Origin: Candidatus Marinamargulisbacteria bacterium SCGC AG-410-N11
Lineage (GTDB): Bacteria; Margulisbacteria; Marinamargulisbacteria; GCA-2716485; AG-410-N11
Length of the DNA: 64,000 nt
Direction of reading: 5' to 3'
NCBI GenBank assembly: GCA_003265895.1
Contig: QFBS01000001.1
Span: 124,001 to 188,000, forward strand
Shown in pieces: positions 30,541-40,127 of this stretch (positions are counted from its first letter, which is position 1; each line of letters begins with the position of its first letter). The position numbers and the translations under genes were made by a program. Under the pieces are notes generated by a model. The model made no database searches, was not told the origin of the DNA, and saw only the letters and a program-made list of their open reading frames with translations.

Positions 30541-31436
30541 ATTCTCTATTCTTTTATATTTCAGAAGCGGTTATTGGAATGAAAAGATCGATTGTAATGA
30601 TGTTGATTTCTGTTATTACAATAACAATATCCTTGTTTATTTTTGGCGTATTTTTACTAATTTCTTTAAATCTTAATAATATAGCAAATTCAATTAATTC
30701 AAATTTAGAAATAAAAGTATTTTTAAAAGAAACAGTAACTAAAACAGAAAGAAGTAAGTTTAAACAAGCAATTTTAAAATTAGATCATGTAAAAAAAGTT
30801 AATTATACTAGTAAAAATATAGCATGGAAAAAGTTTGTAAAAGAGTATCCTCACTTAAATTTAGATAATCTTTTTGAAAATAGTCCGTTACCAAATTCGT
30901 TTACGATTGGCTTAGATAATAATCAATATATCTTAAATGTAGTATCAAACTTAAAAACGTTTAAATCGTGGGTAGAAAAAGTTAGTTATGGAGGAATAAT
31001 TGCTGAAAGAATGCAAAAATTTTCATATTATATTAAAATCCTTGGTTTAATCTTAGTAATCATTTTAACAATCGCAACATTGTTTATTGTTGTAAATACC
31101 ATAAGGTTAACAATAATTAATCGACAAAATGAAATTAATATCATGCAATTAGTAGGTGCAACAAATAATTTTATTAAAGGCCCATTTATCATAGAGGGGA
31201 TTTTAATTGGTATTTTAGGATCTTTAGGAGCTGTGATTTTCTTGAAGATAGCTTATACTTTTTTAATCATAAAATGTAACAAAATATTACCCTATATTCC
31301 TATTGTACAAAATAAATTGGAAATTAATATTATATTAGTAAGTGTGATATTATTAGGAATTATATTAGGAATTTTAGGGGCTTTGTTATCTCTATCAAAG
31401 GCTCTAAAAAGGTATAGTTTTAATAAAGTTAAATAA
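30537..31436 (+). CDS. ftsX: Cell division protein FtsX
   Basis: 299 residues. The first membrane helix is at about 20-45, the large extracellular loop runs from about 50 to 165, then there are three more helices (near 172-195, 222-245 and 265-290). The ending LLSLSKALKRYSF and NEINIMQLVGATNNFIKGPFIIEG are FtsX-typical. It overlaps ftsE by 4 bases. No EnvC- or PcsB-like hydrolase activator is encoded next to it; a parvulin follows instead. Confidence 0.94.
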   Translation: MNSLFFYISEAVIGMKRSIVMMLISVITITISLFIFGVFLLISLNLNNIANSINSNLEIKVFLKETVTKTERSKFKQAILKLDHVKKVNYTSKNIAWKKFVKEYPHLNLDNLFENSPLPNSFTIGLDNNQYILNVVSNLKTFKSWVEKVSYGGIIAERMQKFSYYIKILGLILVIILTIATLFIVVNTIRLTIINRQNEINIMQLVGATNNFIKGPFIIEGILIGILGSLGAVIFLKIAYTFLIIKCNKILPYIPIVQNKLEINIILVSVILLGIILGILGALLSLSKALKRYSFNKVK

Positions 31437-31463
31437 TAAATTAGAATTTAGAAGGAGATTAAA

Positions 31464-32942
31464 ATGTTATCATTTATTAGAAATAATGTAGCTTTAATTG
31501 GTTGGATTATAATTATTTTTTTCAGTGGCACTTTATTTACAACAAGTGTTTTTTTTGGGAAAAATTACAATGAAAATAAAGAAAGTAAGAATATTTCTGA
31601 ACTATTAACGCAGTCTGCAGCAACTTATGGAAATAAAGTATTTATTAGTAATCAACAATTTAGATCAATTGTAAATTATTACGATAATCAAAGAAATAAA
31701 ATGCATCCTCAAAATATCGAGTTAGCTAAATATCAACAATTTTTAGCTCTATCAAATCAAGCTATTATCCAATCATTTGCTCGAGAATCAGATTATAAAA
31801 TTAATCAAAAAGAAATTGATGTAGAATTAGATCAAATTCTTATTAGCCAAAATTTAAAAGACAAGAAAGAACTTAAATCAAAATTAAAAGAAAACAATAT
31901 CCAATATAAGCAATTTATAAATTCAATAAAAAATTCAATAAAACAAGATAAGTTTATTGAAGATTTGCAATCTAACATACATGTGTCTAATAGTGATGTT
32001 GAAAATAAATATACTGAATTAAAAATAAGTCATATTCTATTAGAAGTTAATGATTCTAAGTTAGCACCATCGCAAAATATTTTAGCAAATGAGGTTTATA
32101 AAAAAGTAAGAAAAGGCGGGAACTTTTCTAAATTAGCCATTAAATATTCTGATGATCCAAGTGTGAAAAATAATAAAGGAAATTTAGGTTGGGTAAGTTA
32201 TGGTCAGACAGTGCCAGACTTTCAAGATGTAGCATATACATTAGAAGAAGATGAAGTATCAAAACCCTTTTTAACAGAGTTTGGTTATCACATTGTTAAA
32301 TTAAATAAAAAACGCTCAAAAGTAAAACCAAAAGATTTTAATTTAGAAAATGAAAAAGAAACTATGTTAAAAGAAAAGAAAGAGTTAGCTATTCAAGAGT
32401 TTTTAACTAAATTTGTTAAAAGTAATAAATTAGAAATATTTGATGATGAATTAAACGCAATTCATGCTAAAGTAAATCGGAATTTAGAATTAGCATTAGG
32501 TTTTTATCAAAAAATAATTTCTAAAAACCCAAATGACCCATTACCAAACTTTTATTTAGCTCAAATATTCTTATTTCAGAAAAAGAATGATTTAGCATTG
32601 CAAGAATTAGAAAAAGGAGATATTAAGGCCGAATTATCTCCAAATTTAGATTTTAAGGAAATACATTATGAATTATATAAAATTTATAAAAATAAGAAAT
32701 TAAAAGCCAACGCAATCAATCAATTAGATAAAATATATGCATTAACTGATAATGATATTAGTACATTAAAGGATTTAAAAGAAAAATACGATGATATGAA
32801 AAAAGATGATATGAAAAAAGAAATTGAAAAAAAGATAGTTGAAATTGAAACAAAATTAAAAGAAGAAAAAAAGAAAAAAGAAGTTAGTAACGCTGAAGAA
32901 GCTAAAAATAAAGAATTAATTTCAAAAAAAGTTGATGATTAA
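31464..32942 (+). CDS. Periplasmic parvulin peptidyl-prolyl isomerase with C-terminal TPR/coiled coil
   Basis: 492 residues. N-terminal signal anchor (about 10-30), a SurA-N-like helical chaperone region (about 45-185), then a parvulin domain at about 190-285 (ISHILLEVN, FSKLAIKYSDDPSVKNNKGNLGWVS, FGYHIVKL). After it come TPR-like helices (about 330-430) and a Lys/Glu-rich tail. It probably folds or chaperones outer-membrane or secreted proteins. Shine-Dalgarno GAAGGAG precedes the ATG. It follows ftsX by 27 bases. The tail holds a tandem 15-base duplication (32790-32819). Confidence 0.88.
   Translation: MLSFIRNNVALIGWIIIIFFSGTLFTTSVFFGKNYNENKESKNISELLTQSAATYGNKVFISNQQFRSIVNYYDNQRNKMHPQNIELAKYQQFLALSNQAIIQSFARESDYKINQKEIDVELDQILISQNLKDKKELKSKLKENNIQYKQFINSIKNSIKQDKFIEDLQSNIHVSNSDVENKYTELKISHILLEVNDSKLAPSQNILANEVYKKVRKGGNFSKLAIKYSDDPSVKNNKGNLGWVSYGQTVPDFQDVAYTLEEDEVSKPFLTEFGYHIVKLNKKRSKVKPKDFNLENEKETMLKEKKELAIQEFLTKFVKSNKLEIFDDELNAIHAKVNRNLELALGFYQKIISKNPNDPLPNFYLAQIFLFQKKNDLALQELEKGDIKAELSPNLDFKEIHYELYKIYKNKKLKANAINQLDKIYALTDNDISTLKDLKEKYDDMKKDDMKKEIEKKIVEIETKLKEEKKKKEVSNAEEAKNKELISKKVDD
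32790..32819 (+). repeat. Tandem 15-base in-frame repeat in the parvulin gene
   Basis: GATGATATGAAAAAA occurs twice back to back and encodes DDMKK twice. It is a small in-frame tandem duplication in a charged, likely disordered tail. Because it is a multiple of three, gain or loss of copies would keep the frame. Confidence 0.85.
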
Positions 32943-35900
32943 AATTTAATTGCAGTCCAACTTGTAATAGTTTGACTATCAGAAGACGAAATTTGATTAT
33001 CACTATTTAGTCCGGTACCCCAAACAGAACCATCTTGTTTTAGGATCAGGCTATGGTATTTACCTGTTGCAATTAATGTTGCATTATCAAATACTTTTAC
33101 CCAAGTAGTTTGATTAATAGTATTATTAGTACCTAGTTGCCCAGAATGGTTTTGACCAAATCCCCAAACTGAGCCATCTGATTTTATAGCTAGTGCATGA
33201 TTTGATCCAGCCGAAAAGTCGATAACATTATCTAATACCTTGGTCCAACTTAAAATCTTTTCAGAACCTAGCGGGTTACCTACAATCCATAGCGAGTTAT
33301 CTTTTAAAGCTAAACAAAAATATTTCCCTGAATCAATTCGTTGAACATCATTTAATACATTAGTCCATGTTTCTTGACGTTCTAAATCTTGAGTTCCTAG
33401 TTGACCATTTAAATTATCGCCAACCACCCATAAAGAGCCATCTTTTTTAAGAGCATAAGAATGCAAATGACCAAGTTTTACAGATTGAATATTTTCAAAC
33501 GATTTAGTCCAAATATCTTTATTTTCAGTAGAATTTAAACCTAATTGAAAGTTACTGTTTTGACCAATTGCATATAAATTACCGTTTTGATCAACGTACA
33601 TACTATGATAAAAACTACTATCAATCGTTTGAATATTAGATTTAACATATTTCCAATTAGGTTTCATATTATCAATAGCCGAGTTTACGTTATCATCTGT
33701 ATTACTCGGCGTGGAGTAACCAATTTGATCAAAGCGATTTTCACCACTTCCCCAAGCAATATTATTATTATCTATTAAATAAGTATGAAAATCAGAAGTC
33801 GTTATAAATTTAATATCATTACTGATTAATTGCCATTGCTTATCAACAATTAAATCACCAAGCTGTTTACTAGAAACTGTTCCGGAACCCCATAATTCTT
33901 GATTAGATTTTATGGTAAAGCTATTATTATAATCTGCAAAAATAGAGTTGATATAATTTGTGTAAAAATGAATAGGTTTTGATAGATTACCTGATGTATC
34001 AACCGTATAAATAGCATAATAATAGCCACTTTGATAATCTAGATTGTTATCTTCATAAATTAAATCATTTGAAATTAAATCTTTTGAATTAAGAATAATA
34101 TTAGATGGAATATTACCTGGAATATCTTTTGTTTTAGTAATAAGTGAATGGCTGAAATCACTATCTGAAGGATGATTCCAGTAAAGTGTTATTTTATCAT
34201 TATTAAAAATACCATGAAACATTGTTGGATTTTTTGGAGGCGTTTTATCTTCTGATTTGAAGGTATTAGTTAAAACCTTTTCCGAAATTAAATCATTTTT
34301 ATCTTTCGAATATAACATATAGTGATAGTTAGAGCCATTTAACTCAATAGTATCTACAAATGATTCATCAAGGCCCTCGTAAATAATAGTACCAGAAGGA
34401 TGAATAGAAAATATATCATTTATTTTTCGGCTAATAATAACAGAATTAAGGTCATTATCAGAGGGTAATGACCAACTCAAAATTAATTTATTATTATCTG
34501 TAACAGATACATTAAATATATTGGGTAATGAAGGTGGAATTTCATCTGTAGTAATAAAATTAGCTGTTGATATTTTAGAAAATATATTTTCATTTAAATC
34601 TTTTGTAAACAGTGAATAGTAATAAGTAGATCCATCAAAGAGAATTGTTGTATCGGTAAAGCTATCTTGATTTGTACTCGCAATTTGTATTCCATCAGTT
34701 ATACTATTAATTGGAAACTTTGAACGATTTATAAAGTTTTGAAAGGAATCAATCGTTGGATTTTTCCAAGTTAATTTAATGGAATTATCTAATTTAGATA
34801 ATTTGAAATTAGTAAGGGGCTCTATTATTTTTAAACTAGATTTAATATTGATTTCTATAGAAGCTTGGTTAGATTCATTGCCATTAATATCTCTTACAAC
34901 CAAGGTATAATTAAACGTAGATCCATTCTTTTCATTTTGGGAAACTTGAGTAATCAATTTGCCACTACTAATCGTCGTTAATTCGTTACTAGAATGATCA
35001 TTTTTTATAATTAATATATCTTTAATATCATCGTCCAATGGGTTAATCCAATTAACAGTTAATGTGCTTTCTGTTTCGCTAATCGGTGTTATCGAATATG
35101 TAATATTAGATACAGGATTTGGAGGTATACGATCTAAAGAAGTTACTTCATGATAAATTGGAGAAGAGTAGGCTAAATCGTTATTATAAGCGGTTAATTC
35201 ATATTCATATGTAATTTGAGAGTTACTGATGTTAGAGTCTTCATATTGTGATGGAGATAAAAGCCCATCAAAAATTGTAACAAAAGTATCATTATTCTGT
35301 TCTTTATTTTTTCGTTTAATTAAAATACCTTTAAGGTTTGTATCATTTGGGTTATTCCATTTAAGTATTATATTATCTTTATTTATTGAAGATTCAATAT
35401 TTGAAACAGAGTTTATTGACGATAAAGGTTGTTGTATTAAAAAGTTAATAGATGCTACTTCAGATTTATTATTAGCTAAGTCTTTCGAATAAATATAATA
35501 GTAGTAATGATTGTTGGTTGGAGCTAAGTCCTTAAAGCTTGATAGTGATCCATTATATATTGCTAAACTCTCATCAAAGGTACTCAAGGGTTGCAACGCT
35601 TTAAATAATAGTACCTTAGAAAAGTCATCAACAGGGTTATTCCATGTTAGTTCAATTGAACTTAATTTTAAATTATAGCTAAACAATGACGGCTTTTTTG
35701 GTGGATAAGTATCCGTTATTATTACTTTTTGTGAATATTTATCAAGTATTTTGGAATCATTATCAAGCATAAATAAGGTATAAATATAAGAAGAAAATAA
35801 CGTTACGTTTAAATCTTTAGCCATTAAAAGAGAATGATTGATTTTTTGACCATCTACTAGTGTATTGGGAGTAACTAACTTGTTTTCTAGCGACCTTCTT

Positions 35901-36178
35901 AATTCATAAGTAACTTTTTCGGAAGTTGGATTATCCCAACTAATAGTAGCAAACCCTTTATCTGATGAAATTGTAAATTCTTTAATATTTTGGGAAAAAT
36001 TAGAGTTCCCATTTGTTTTATTATCAGGTTGATCACTGGATGTATTTGTATTAGATACGTTGGAGCCTTGTTCTGAATCTGTTTTTCCAAGTTTAGAAGC
36101 TTTACCACAGCCAGTAATAAGAAAAATAACAAGAGATAAAGTAGTAATAAAAGCAAATAATTGATTATTAACTCTCAT
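32939..36178 (-). CDS. Large lipoprotein with FN3-like repeats and C-terminal RCC1-type propeller
   Basis: 1079 residues. Signal peptide with lipobox LITGC, lipidated cysteine C24, then a low-complexity Ser/Asn linker. Seven FN3-like modules follow, each marked by a W-x-x-P (ISWDNP, LTWNNP, LKWNNP, VNWINP, LTWKNP, LSWSLP, LYWNHP). From about residue 750 on there are several RCC1-type repeats of about 50 residues built on HSLxLKxDGSVWGxGxNxxxQLG, likely a partial seven-blade propeller. Probably a cell-surface adhesion or polymer-binding protein; function not assignable. Its stop shares TTAA with the convergent parvulin gene. Its size and repeats set it apart from the housekeeping neighbours. 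Confidence 0.88.
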   Translation of the reverse strand: MRVNNQLFAFITTLSLVIFLITGCGKASKLGKTDSEQGSNVSNTNTSSDQPDNKTNGNSNFSQNIKEFTISSDKGFATISWDNPTSEKVTYELRRSLENKLVTPNTLVDGQKINHSLLMAKDLNVTLFSSYIYTLFMLDNDSKILDKYSQKVIITDTYPPKKPSLFSYNLKLSSIELTWNNPVDDFSKVLLFKALQPLSTFDESLAIYNGSLSSFKDLAPTNNHYYYYIYSKDLANNKSEVASINFLIQQPLSSINSVSNIESSINKDNIILKWNNPNDTNLKGILIKRKNKEQNNDTFVTIFDGLLSPSQYEDSNISNSQITYEYELTAYNNDLAYSSPIYHEVTSLDRIPPNPVSNITYSITPISETESTLTVNWINPLDDDIKDILIIKNDHSSNELTTISSGKLITQVSQNEKNGSTFNYTLVVRDINGNESNQASIEINIKSSLKIIEPLTNFKLSKLDNSIKLTWKNPTIDSFQNFINRSKFPINSITDGIQIASTNQDSFTDTTILFDGSTYYYSLFTKDLNENIFSKISTANFITTDEIPPSLPNIFNVSVTDNNKLILSWSLPSDNDLNSVIISRKINDIFSIHPSGTIIYEGLDESFVDTIELNGSNYHYMLYSKDKNDLISEKVLTNTFKSEDKTPPKNPTMFHGIFNNDKITLYWNHPSDSDFSHSLITKTKDIPGNIPSNIILNSKDLISNDLIYEDNNLDYQSGYYYAIYTVDTSGNLSKPIHFYTNYINSIFADYNNSFTIKSNQELWGSGTVSSKQLGDLIVDKQWQLISNDIKFITTSDFHTYLIDNNNIAWGSGENRFDQIGYSTPSNTDDNVNSAIDNMKPNWKYVKSNIQTIDSSFYHSMYVDQNGNLYAIGQNSNFQLGLNSTENKDIWTKSFENIQSVKLGHLHSYALKKDGSLWVVGDNLNGQLGTQDLERQETWTNVLNDVQRIDSGKYFCLALKDNSLWIVGNPLGSEKILSWTKVLDNVIDFSAGSNHALAIKSDGSVWGFGQNHSGQLGTNNTINQTTWVKVFDNATLIATGKYHSLILKQDGSVWGTGLNSDNQISSSDSQTITSWTAIKF

Positions 36179-36184
36179 AAAATA

Positions 36185-36982
36185 TTACAAAAGGTTAAAA
36201 GAGCTACCTTCTTTTGCAAATTCACAAGAATTAAAATTTGATTGAGCAATAATTTCGAGTTCATCTAGTGTAGCATCATTTTTTTCATGATCATGGTGAA
36301 AAAATAATAAATGTTTAACAGCAGCTTTATTTGCAATTTTAATAGCTTCTTCCCAAGTAGAGTGGCCCCATCCAATTTTATTTTTATATTCAGTATTAGT
36401 ATACATTGAGTCATATAAAAGGATATCTGCTTTATCACTTAATTCAAGAACATTTATATCTAGAGAATCATTAAAATGTTCAGTATCGGTTACATAAGCT
36501 ATTTTTTTATCTAAATATTCTATAGAGTACCCAATAGTATAGCTAGGGTGATTTAACCTCTTAGTTGTAATCACAACTTTTCCAATTTTTAATGACGTAT
36601 CTTGTTTAATAGAATGAAAAAATAAAGATGCTGGTATTTGGTTCATTGAAATAGGGAATAGCTCAGGTATTGTAATTGTAGAAAAAATCTTTTTGGGATC
36701 GTTTGGTCCATAAATATGAATTTCACAGTTTGAGTCAAAAAGTTTTTTAAAAAATAAGAATCCCTGAATGTGATCCCAGTGATAATGCGTAAAGAATAAA
36801 TGAATTTTATTTATTGAGTTACCATTAAAGTTTTTTATTCCACTACCTGCATCAAGAATAATTAATTCTTCAGATGTAGATATGGAAATACAAGATGTAT
36901 TCCCACCATATTTAGAAAAGTTAACACCTGTAGTAGGAATACTACCACGGCAACCTAATATATTTAGTTCAAACTTACTCAT
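36185..36982 (-). CDS. MBL-fold metal-dependent hydrolase (RNase Z/PhnP-like)
   Basis: 265 residues. Metallo-beta-lactamase motif HYHWDH (near residues 86-91), with further ligands in ITTKRLNHPSYTIGY, AYVTDTEH and FFHHDHEKND. The start LNILGCRGSIPTTG resembles the phosphodiesterase branch (PhnP, cyclic-phosphate hydrolases, COG1235). The substrate is unknown. It lies 9 bases from the SulP/cNMP gene and 6 from the lipoprotein. A nucleotide phosphodiesterase role beside a cNMP-binding protein is tempting, but only an inference. Confidence 0.85.
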   Translation of the reverse strand: MSKFELNILGCRGSIPTTGVNFSKYGGNTSCISISTSEELIILDAGSGIKNFNGNSINKIHLFFTHYHWDHIQGFLFFKKLFDSNCEIHIYGPNDPKKIFSTITIPELFPISMNQIPASLFFHSIKQDTSLKIGKVVITTKRLNHPSYTIGYSIEYLDKKIAYVTDTEHFNDSLDINVLELSDKADILLYDSMYTNTEYKNKIGWGHSTWEEAIKIANKAAVKHLLFFHHDHEKNDATLDELEIIAQSNFNSCEFAKEGSSFNLL

Positions 36983-36991
36983 GAATGAACG

Positions 36992-39187
36992 TTACATTTC
37001 TGAAAGAATAGCATTAGAATGCGAGAGCCTATCAGATAATAGACATGCTACAAACTTATGAAATATAGCTGCAATATTTGGATGTTCAATTTTCATTTTC
37101 TCTAAATTAGATGCACTAAGAATGTAAAAAGAGCAATCTGTATCAGATCGAAAAGAAGCAGATCTAATTTCGTTTCTATAGACACCCATCTCACCCACTA
37201 CGCTACCTTCCTCTACTTTTGCTAATCGTTTTGTTTTACCGTCAATAAGTTCTAAATAAATAGAAGCTTGTCCTTTTTCTAAAATATAAATACAGTCTGA
37301 AGCATCTCCTTGATGAAATAACCATTCATCTTTTTGACAATTTCGTTTTTCTAAATAATTTTGAAATTGGTTTACAACATTCTGATCCGAGAACCAAAAC
37401 ATTAATCTATCATTTATGGTTTGAGGTTTTAAACTTTCTGAGTTTATTTCATTTAAAAGCTCATTTTCACAATGCTCTAAACTTAAGTCTAAGTCAGAAT
37501 AAAAATCATATGAATCACTAGGAATTGATTGATTAATTGCTCCAGAGTTTTGAAAGTGACCTTTGATAGAGTCACTCATATTTGAAAATAAGAGCTTAGA
37601 ATTATATGTATTATTTAATTTAATTATTTTAGATAAACTATGAAATGCTGATGAGTCTAATCCGTTTACTAATTTAAAGTCTAAAATGATATGAGTAGGA
37701 GTAACTAATGATGTATCTGTAATCCTTTTCTTGATCGTTTGATAAAGACCATGAGCAGTACCAAAGAAAATATAACCTTGAAGAACGATAATATAAGTTT
37801 TGTTTCCATGTTCGGAAAGAATATCTTGTTTATCTAAACTTCGAGCTACATTACTTCGTTTTGAGCTACCTGAAAAAATATGCTTAACAATACTAATTCT
37901 CATATATTGAATAACAAATAATAGCGCAGATAATACTAAACCTAATAATACGCCATATAAGAAGTTTGAGAAAATAATCGTTATAAAAATAAGTAAAATA
38001 ATACAATATTCAATTAAGTTTAAACGAAACCAAGATGAAAATAACCATTCAATCATAAGGCCAAAGCCAAAGAACATTAATAAGCCTCCTAGTATTGGCT
38101 TAGGAAAAAAGCTAACAACTTCAGATATCGAAAGGATAGCAACCAGTAAACAAATAAGTACACAAATCAGTCCTCCTAAACGTGAACGTGAACCTGATTG
38201 AAAATTTATTTTGGTAAAGGGTAATGAATGATGAGCAACCACACAACACATTAAACCACTAAAAATATTTCCTATGCCAGACCACTTAAGGTCTTTATCT
38301 AAATCAATTTCAGTATCTACAGCAGATTCAACCCCAGCTATAGTTAATAAAATAGAAATGATAGTAACTGCCAAAATAACTAGTATTGTGCTAAAGTTTG
38401 AAAGTAAAATATCCCATCTAACATTAGAAAAATTTAGATGATTCGTCCAAACTTCATTATTAGAAAAAGACGACATTACCCAACCTAAATTAGCTGCATC
38501 AATATTTTGAAAATCTGCATAATAAAAAAAACCATAAAATCCAGCAATTGCAACAATAATAGAAACTGGTAGGAATAAATAATGTTTAATATAGCGACTT
38601 AAAATAATAAGAATAAGAGCAAATATAACGCCAGGAATAACATGTTGAAGAGTTGCAGGGTTAAAAAGACCGTCAAATTGATTTTCAATTGGTAATGAAG
38701 TTCTTCTCATAACATTTATAGACCCTGAAACTAACAGCCATCCAACGCTAGCTAAAAAGCCACCCATAACTGGATAGGGGATAAATCGGCCAAGTTTCCC
38801 TAACTTAAAAGTTCCCATTAAATAAAAAATAACACCTGTAATTAATGAAATTAAAAATATCGACATTAGAACAGTAGGAAGAATATCATCTACAGGTATA
38901 TTGGTACTTACAATTTTTTGAGCTAATACAGCAATAAGCGCAGCAGGTACAATTGCTGCTGTTGAAATTGTACTAGTATAAGTACCTCCTATTAAAAGTA
39001 ATAGACCTACAATAATAGAGGATAAAAAAGTTAATGCTAACCCAGTAGGAAAAGCCGCTGAAAGTTTATCTCCTGAAAAAATAAACGTTGCTACGCAAAT
39101 ATTAATAGAAATAGTTAATACAGCAGTAATTATACCCGATGTTACATTGCTGAAAATTGAATGTATTCTTTTTGATTCCCCACTCAT
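36992..39187 (-). CDS. SulP-family anion transporter with STAS and cyclic-nucleotide-binding domains
   Basis: 731 residues. About 10-12 membrane helices (residues 15-430) with SulP features, then a STAS domain (about 465-560) with GLDSSAFHSL, the site that is phosphorylated in anti-sigma antagonists. A cNMP-binding domain (about 600-720) follows, including the cassette GEMGVYRNEIRSASF with its glutamate and arginine. The substrate could be sulfate, bicarbonate or another anion. The cNMP domain suggests gating by cAMP or a related messenger. Strong Shine-Dalgarno AAGGAG. It is followed by the MBL hydrolase. Confidence 0.9.
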   Translation of the reverse strand: MSGESKRIHSIFSNVTSGIITAVLTISINICVATFIFSGDKLSAAFPTGLALTFLSSIIVGLLLLIGGTYTSTISTAAIVPAALIAVLAQKIVSTNIPVDDILPTVLMSIFLISLITGVIFYLMGTFKLGKLGRFIPYPVMGGFLASVGWLLVSGSINVMRRTSLPIENQFDGLFNPATLQHVIPGVIFALILIILSRYIKHYLFLPVSIIVAIAGFYGFFYYADFQNIDAANLGWVMSSFSNNEVWTNHLNFSNVRWDILLSNFSTILVILAVTIISILLTIAGVESAVDTEIDLDKDLKWSGIGNIFSGLMCCVVAHHSLPFTKINFQSGSRSRLGGLICVLICLLVAILSISEVVSFFPKPILGGLLMFFGFGLMIEWLFSSWFRLNLIEYCIILLIFITIIFSNFLYGVLLGLVLSALLFVIQYMRISIVKHIFSGSSKRSNVARSLDKQDILSEHGNKTYIIVLQGYIFFGTAHGLYQTIKKRITDTSLVTPTHIILDFKLVNGLDSSAFHSLSKIIKLNNTYNSKLLFSNMSDSIKGHFQNSGAINQSIPSDSYDFYSDLDLSLEHCENELLNEINSESLKPQTINDRLMFWFSDQNVVNQFQNYLEKRNCQKDEWLFHQGDASDCIYILEKGQASIYLELIDGKTKRLAKVEEGSVVGEMGVYRNEIRSASFRSDTDCSFYILSASNLEKMKIEHPNIAAIFHKFVACLLSDRLSHSNAILSEM

Positions 39188-39329
39188 TTTTATCTCCTTA
39201 GTACATAAAGAATTTTATTATTTTTTCAAATAAAAATACAGGTTAATTTTTTTATAATATCATAATAAAATCTTAAACTAAAATAAAACTATTTAAATAT
39301 TAATTCTGAAAAAAAATAACGATGAAACT

Positions 39330-40127
39330 TTAATCGATAATAATAAAAGGTTTAATATGTTCAAATAGGGTAAATAACTCTTTAGTACTTAATGTTTCTC
39401 CTCGTTTTCGTCCAATATCATCTATAATAGAGAGATTTTGGAAGTCTTTTTTTAATGAAATATAGGGGTTTTTCTTTAAGGCTACTAAAATAGTTTTACG
39501 ACGTCCCCAAAATAATCCTTTAACAATTTTAAAGAAAGGTGAATGCTGAGTTAAATGATAAAGAGTTTTTTCCCGAGGTACTAACTTAATAATTGAAGAA
39601 TCAACTTTTGGTTTTGGAGAAAAGCAATTTTTTGATACATGGAAAAGAAGAGATGGATTTAAAAAAACATGAGAAAAAATTGTTAACGGTGTATATAAAC
39701 TTTGACCTGGAGATGCAATAATTTTTAAGGCAAATTCTTTTTGAACCATTAAAATAGCATATTTAAATAAAGACTTATGTGCTATTAGTTGTTTAATAAT
39801 TTGACTAGATAAATAATACGGTATATTCGCAATAAGCTTACAGGGTATTGATAAAAAATCAGAATAATTAATATTTCTGATATCTTGATTAATAAATCTA
39901 ACATTATCCATACCTTTTAAAGCAGACTGGGTACGTTGGATGCATTCTGGATCAATTTCAATAATGATAAGTTTTTTAGCTCTAGCTGCGATTGCTTTTG
40001 ATAAAATACCATCCCCACACCCAATTTCTACAACGGTATCATCTTCAGAAATTTCTGAACAATTAATAATTTTGTTAAGAATATTGTGATCTGTTAAAAA
40101 GACTTGCCCTAATTTAGGTTTTTTCAT
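39330..40127 (-). CDS. rsmA: 16S rRNA (adenine1518/1519-N6)-dimethyltransferase
   Basis: 265 residues. It begins KKPKLGQVFLTDHNILNKI and has the SAM loop VVEIGCGDGILSKAI, ANIPYYLSSQII (the catalytic NIPY) and VQKEFALKII. Dimethylates the two adenines in the 3' hairpin of 16S rRNA. It overlaps pdxA by 4 bases, a common pairing (pdxA-ksgA). The 142-base stretch between it and the sulP gene shows no feature I can name. Confidence 0.96.
   Translation of the reverse strand: MKKPKLGQVFLTDHNILNKIINCSEISEDDTVVEIGCGDGILSKAIAARAKKLIIIEIDPECIQRTQSALKGMDNVRFINQDIRNINYSDFLSIPCKLIANIPYYLSSQIIKQLIAHKSLFKYAILMVQKEFALKIIASPGQSLYTPLTIFSHVFLNPSLLFHVSKNCFSPKPKVDSSIIKLVPREKTLYHLTQHSPFFKIVKGLFWGRRKTILVALKKNPYISLKKDFQNLSIIDDIGRKRGETLSTKELFTLFEHIKPFIIID

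Noticed and set aside
35899-36156. Leucine-rich 85-codon frame inside the lipoprotein gene
   Set aside because: It overlaps the lipoprotein N-terminus in another frame; the leucines come from AT-rich codons, and the lipoprotein signal and lipobox are far more convincing.
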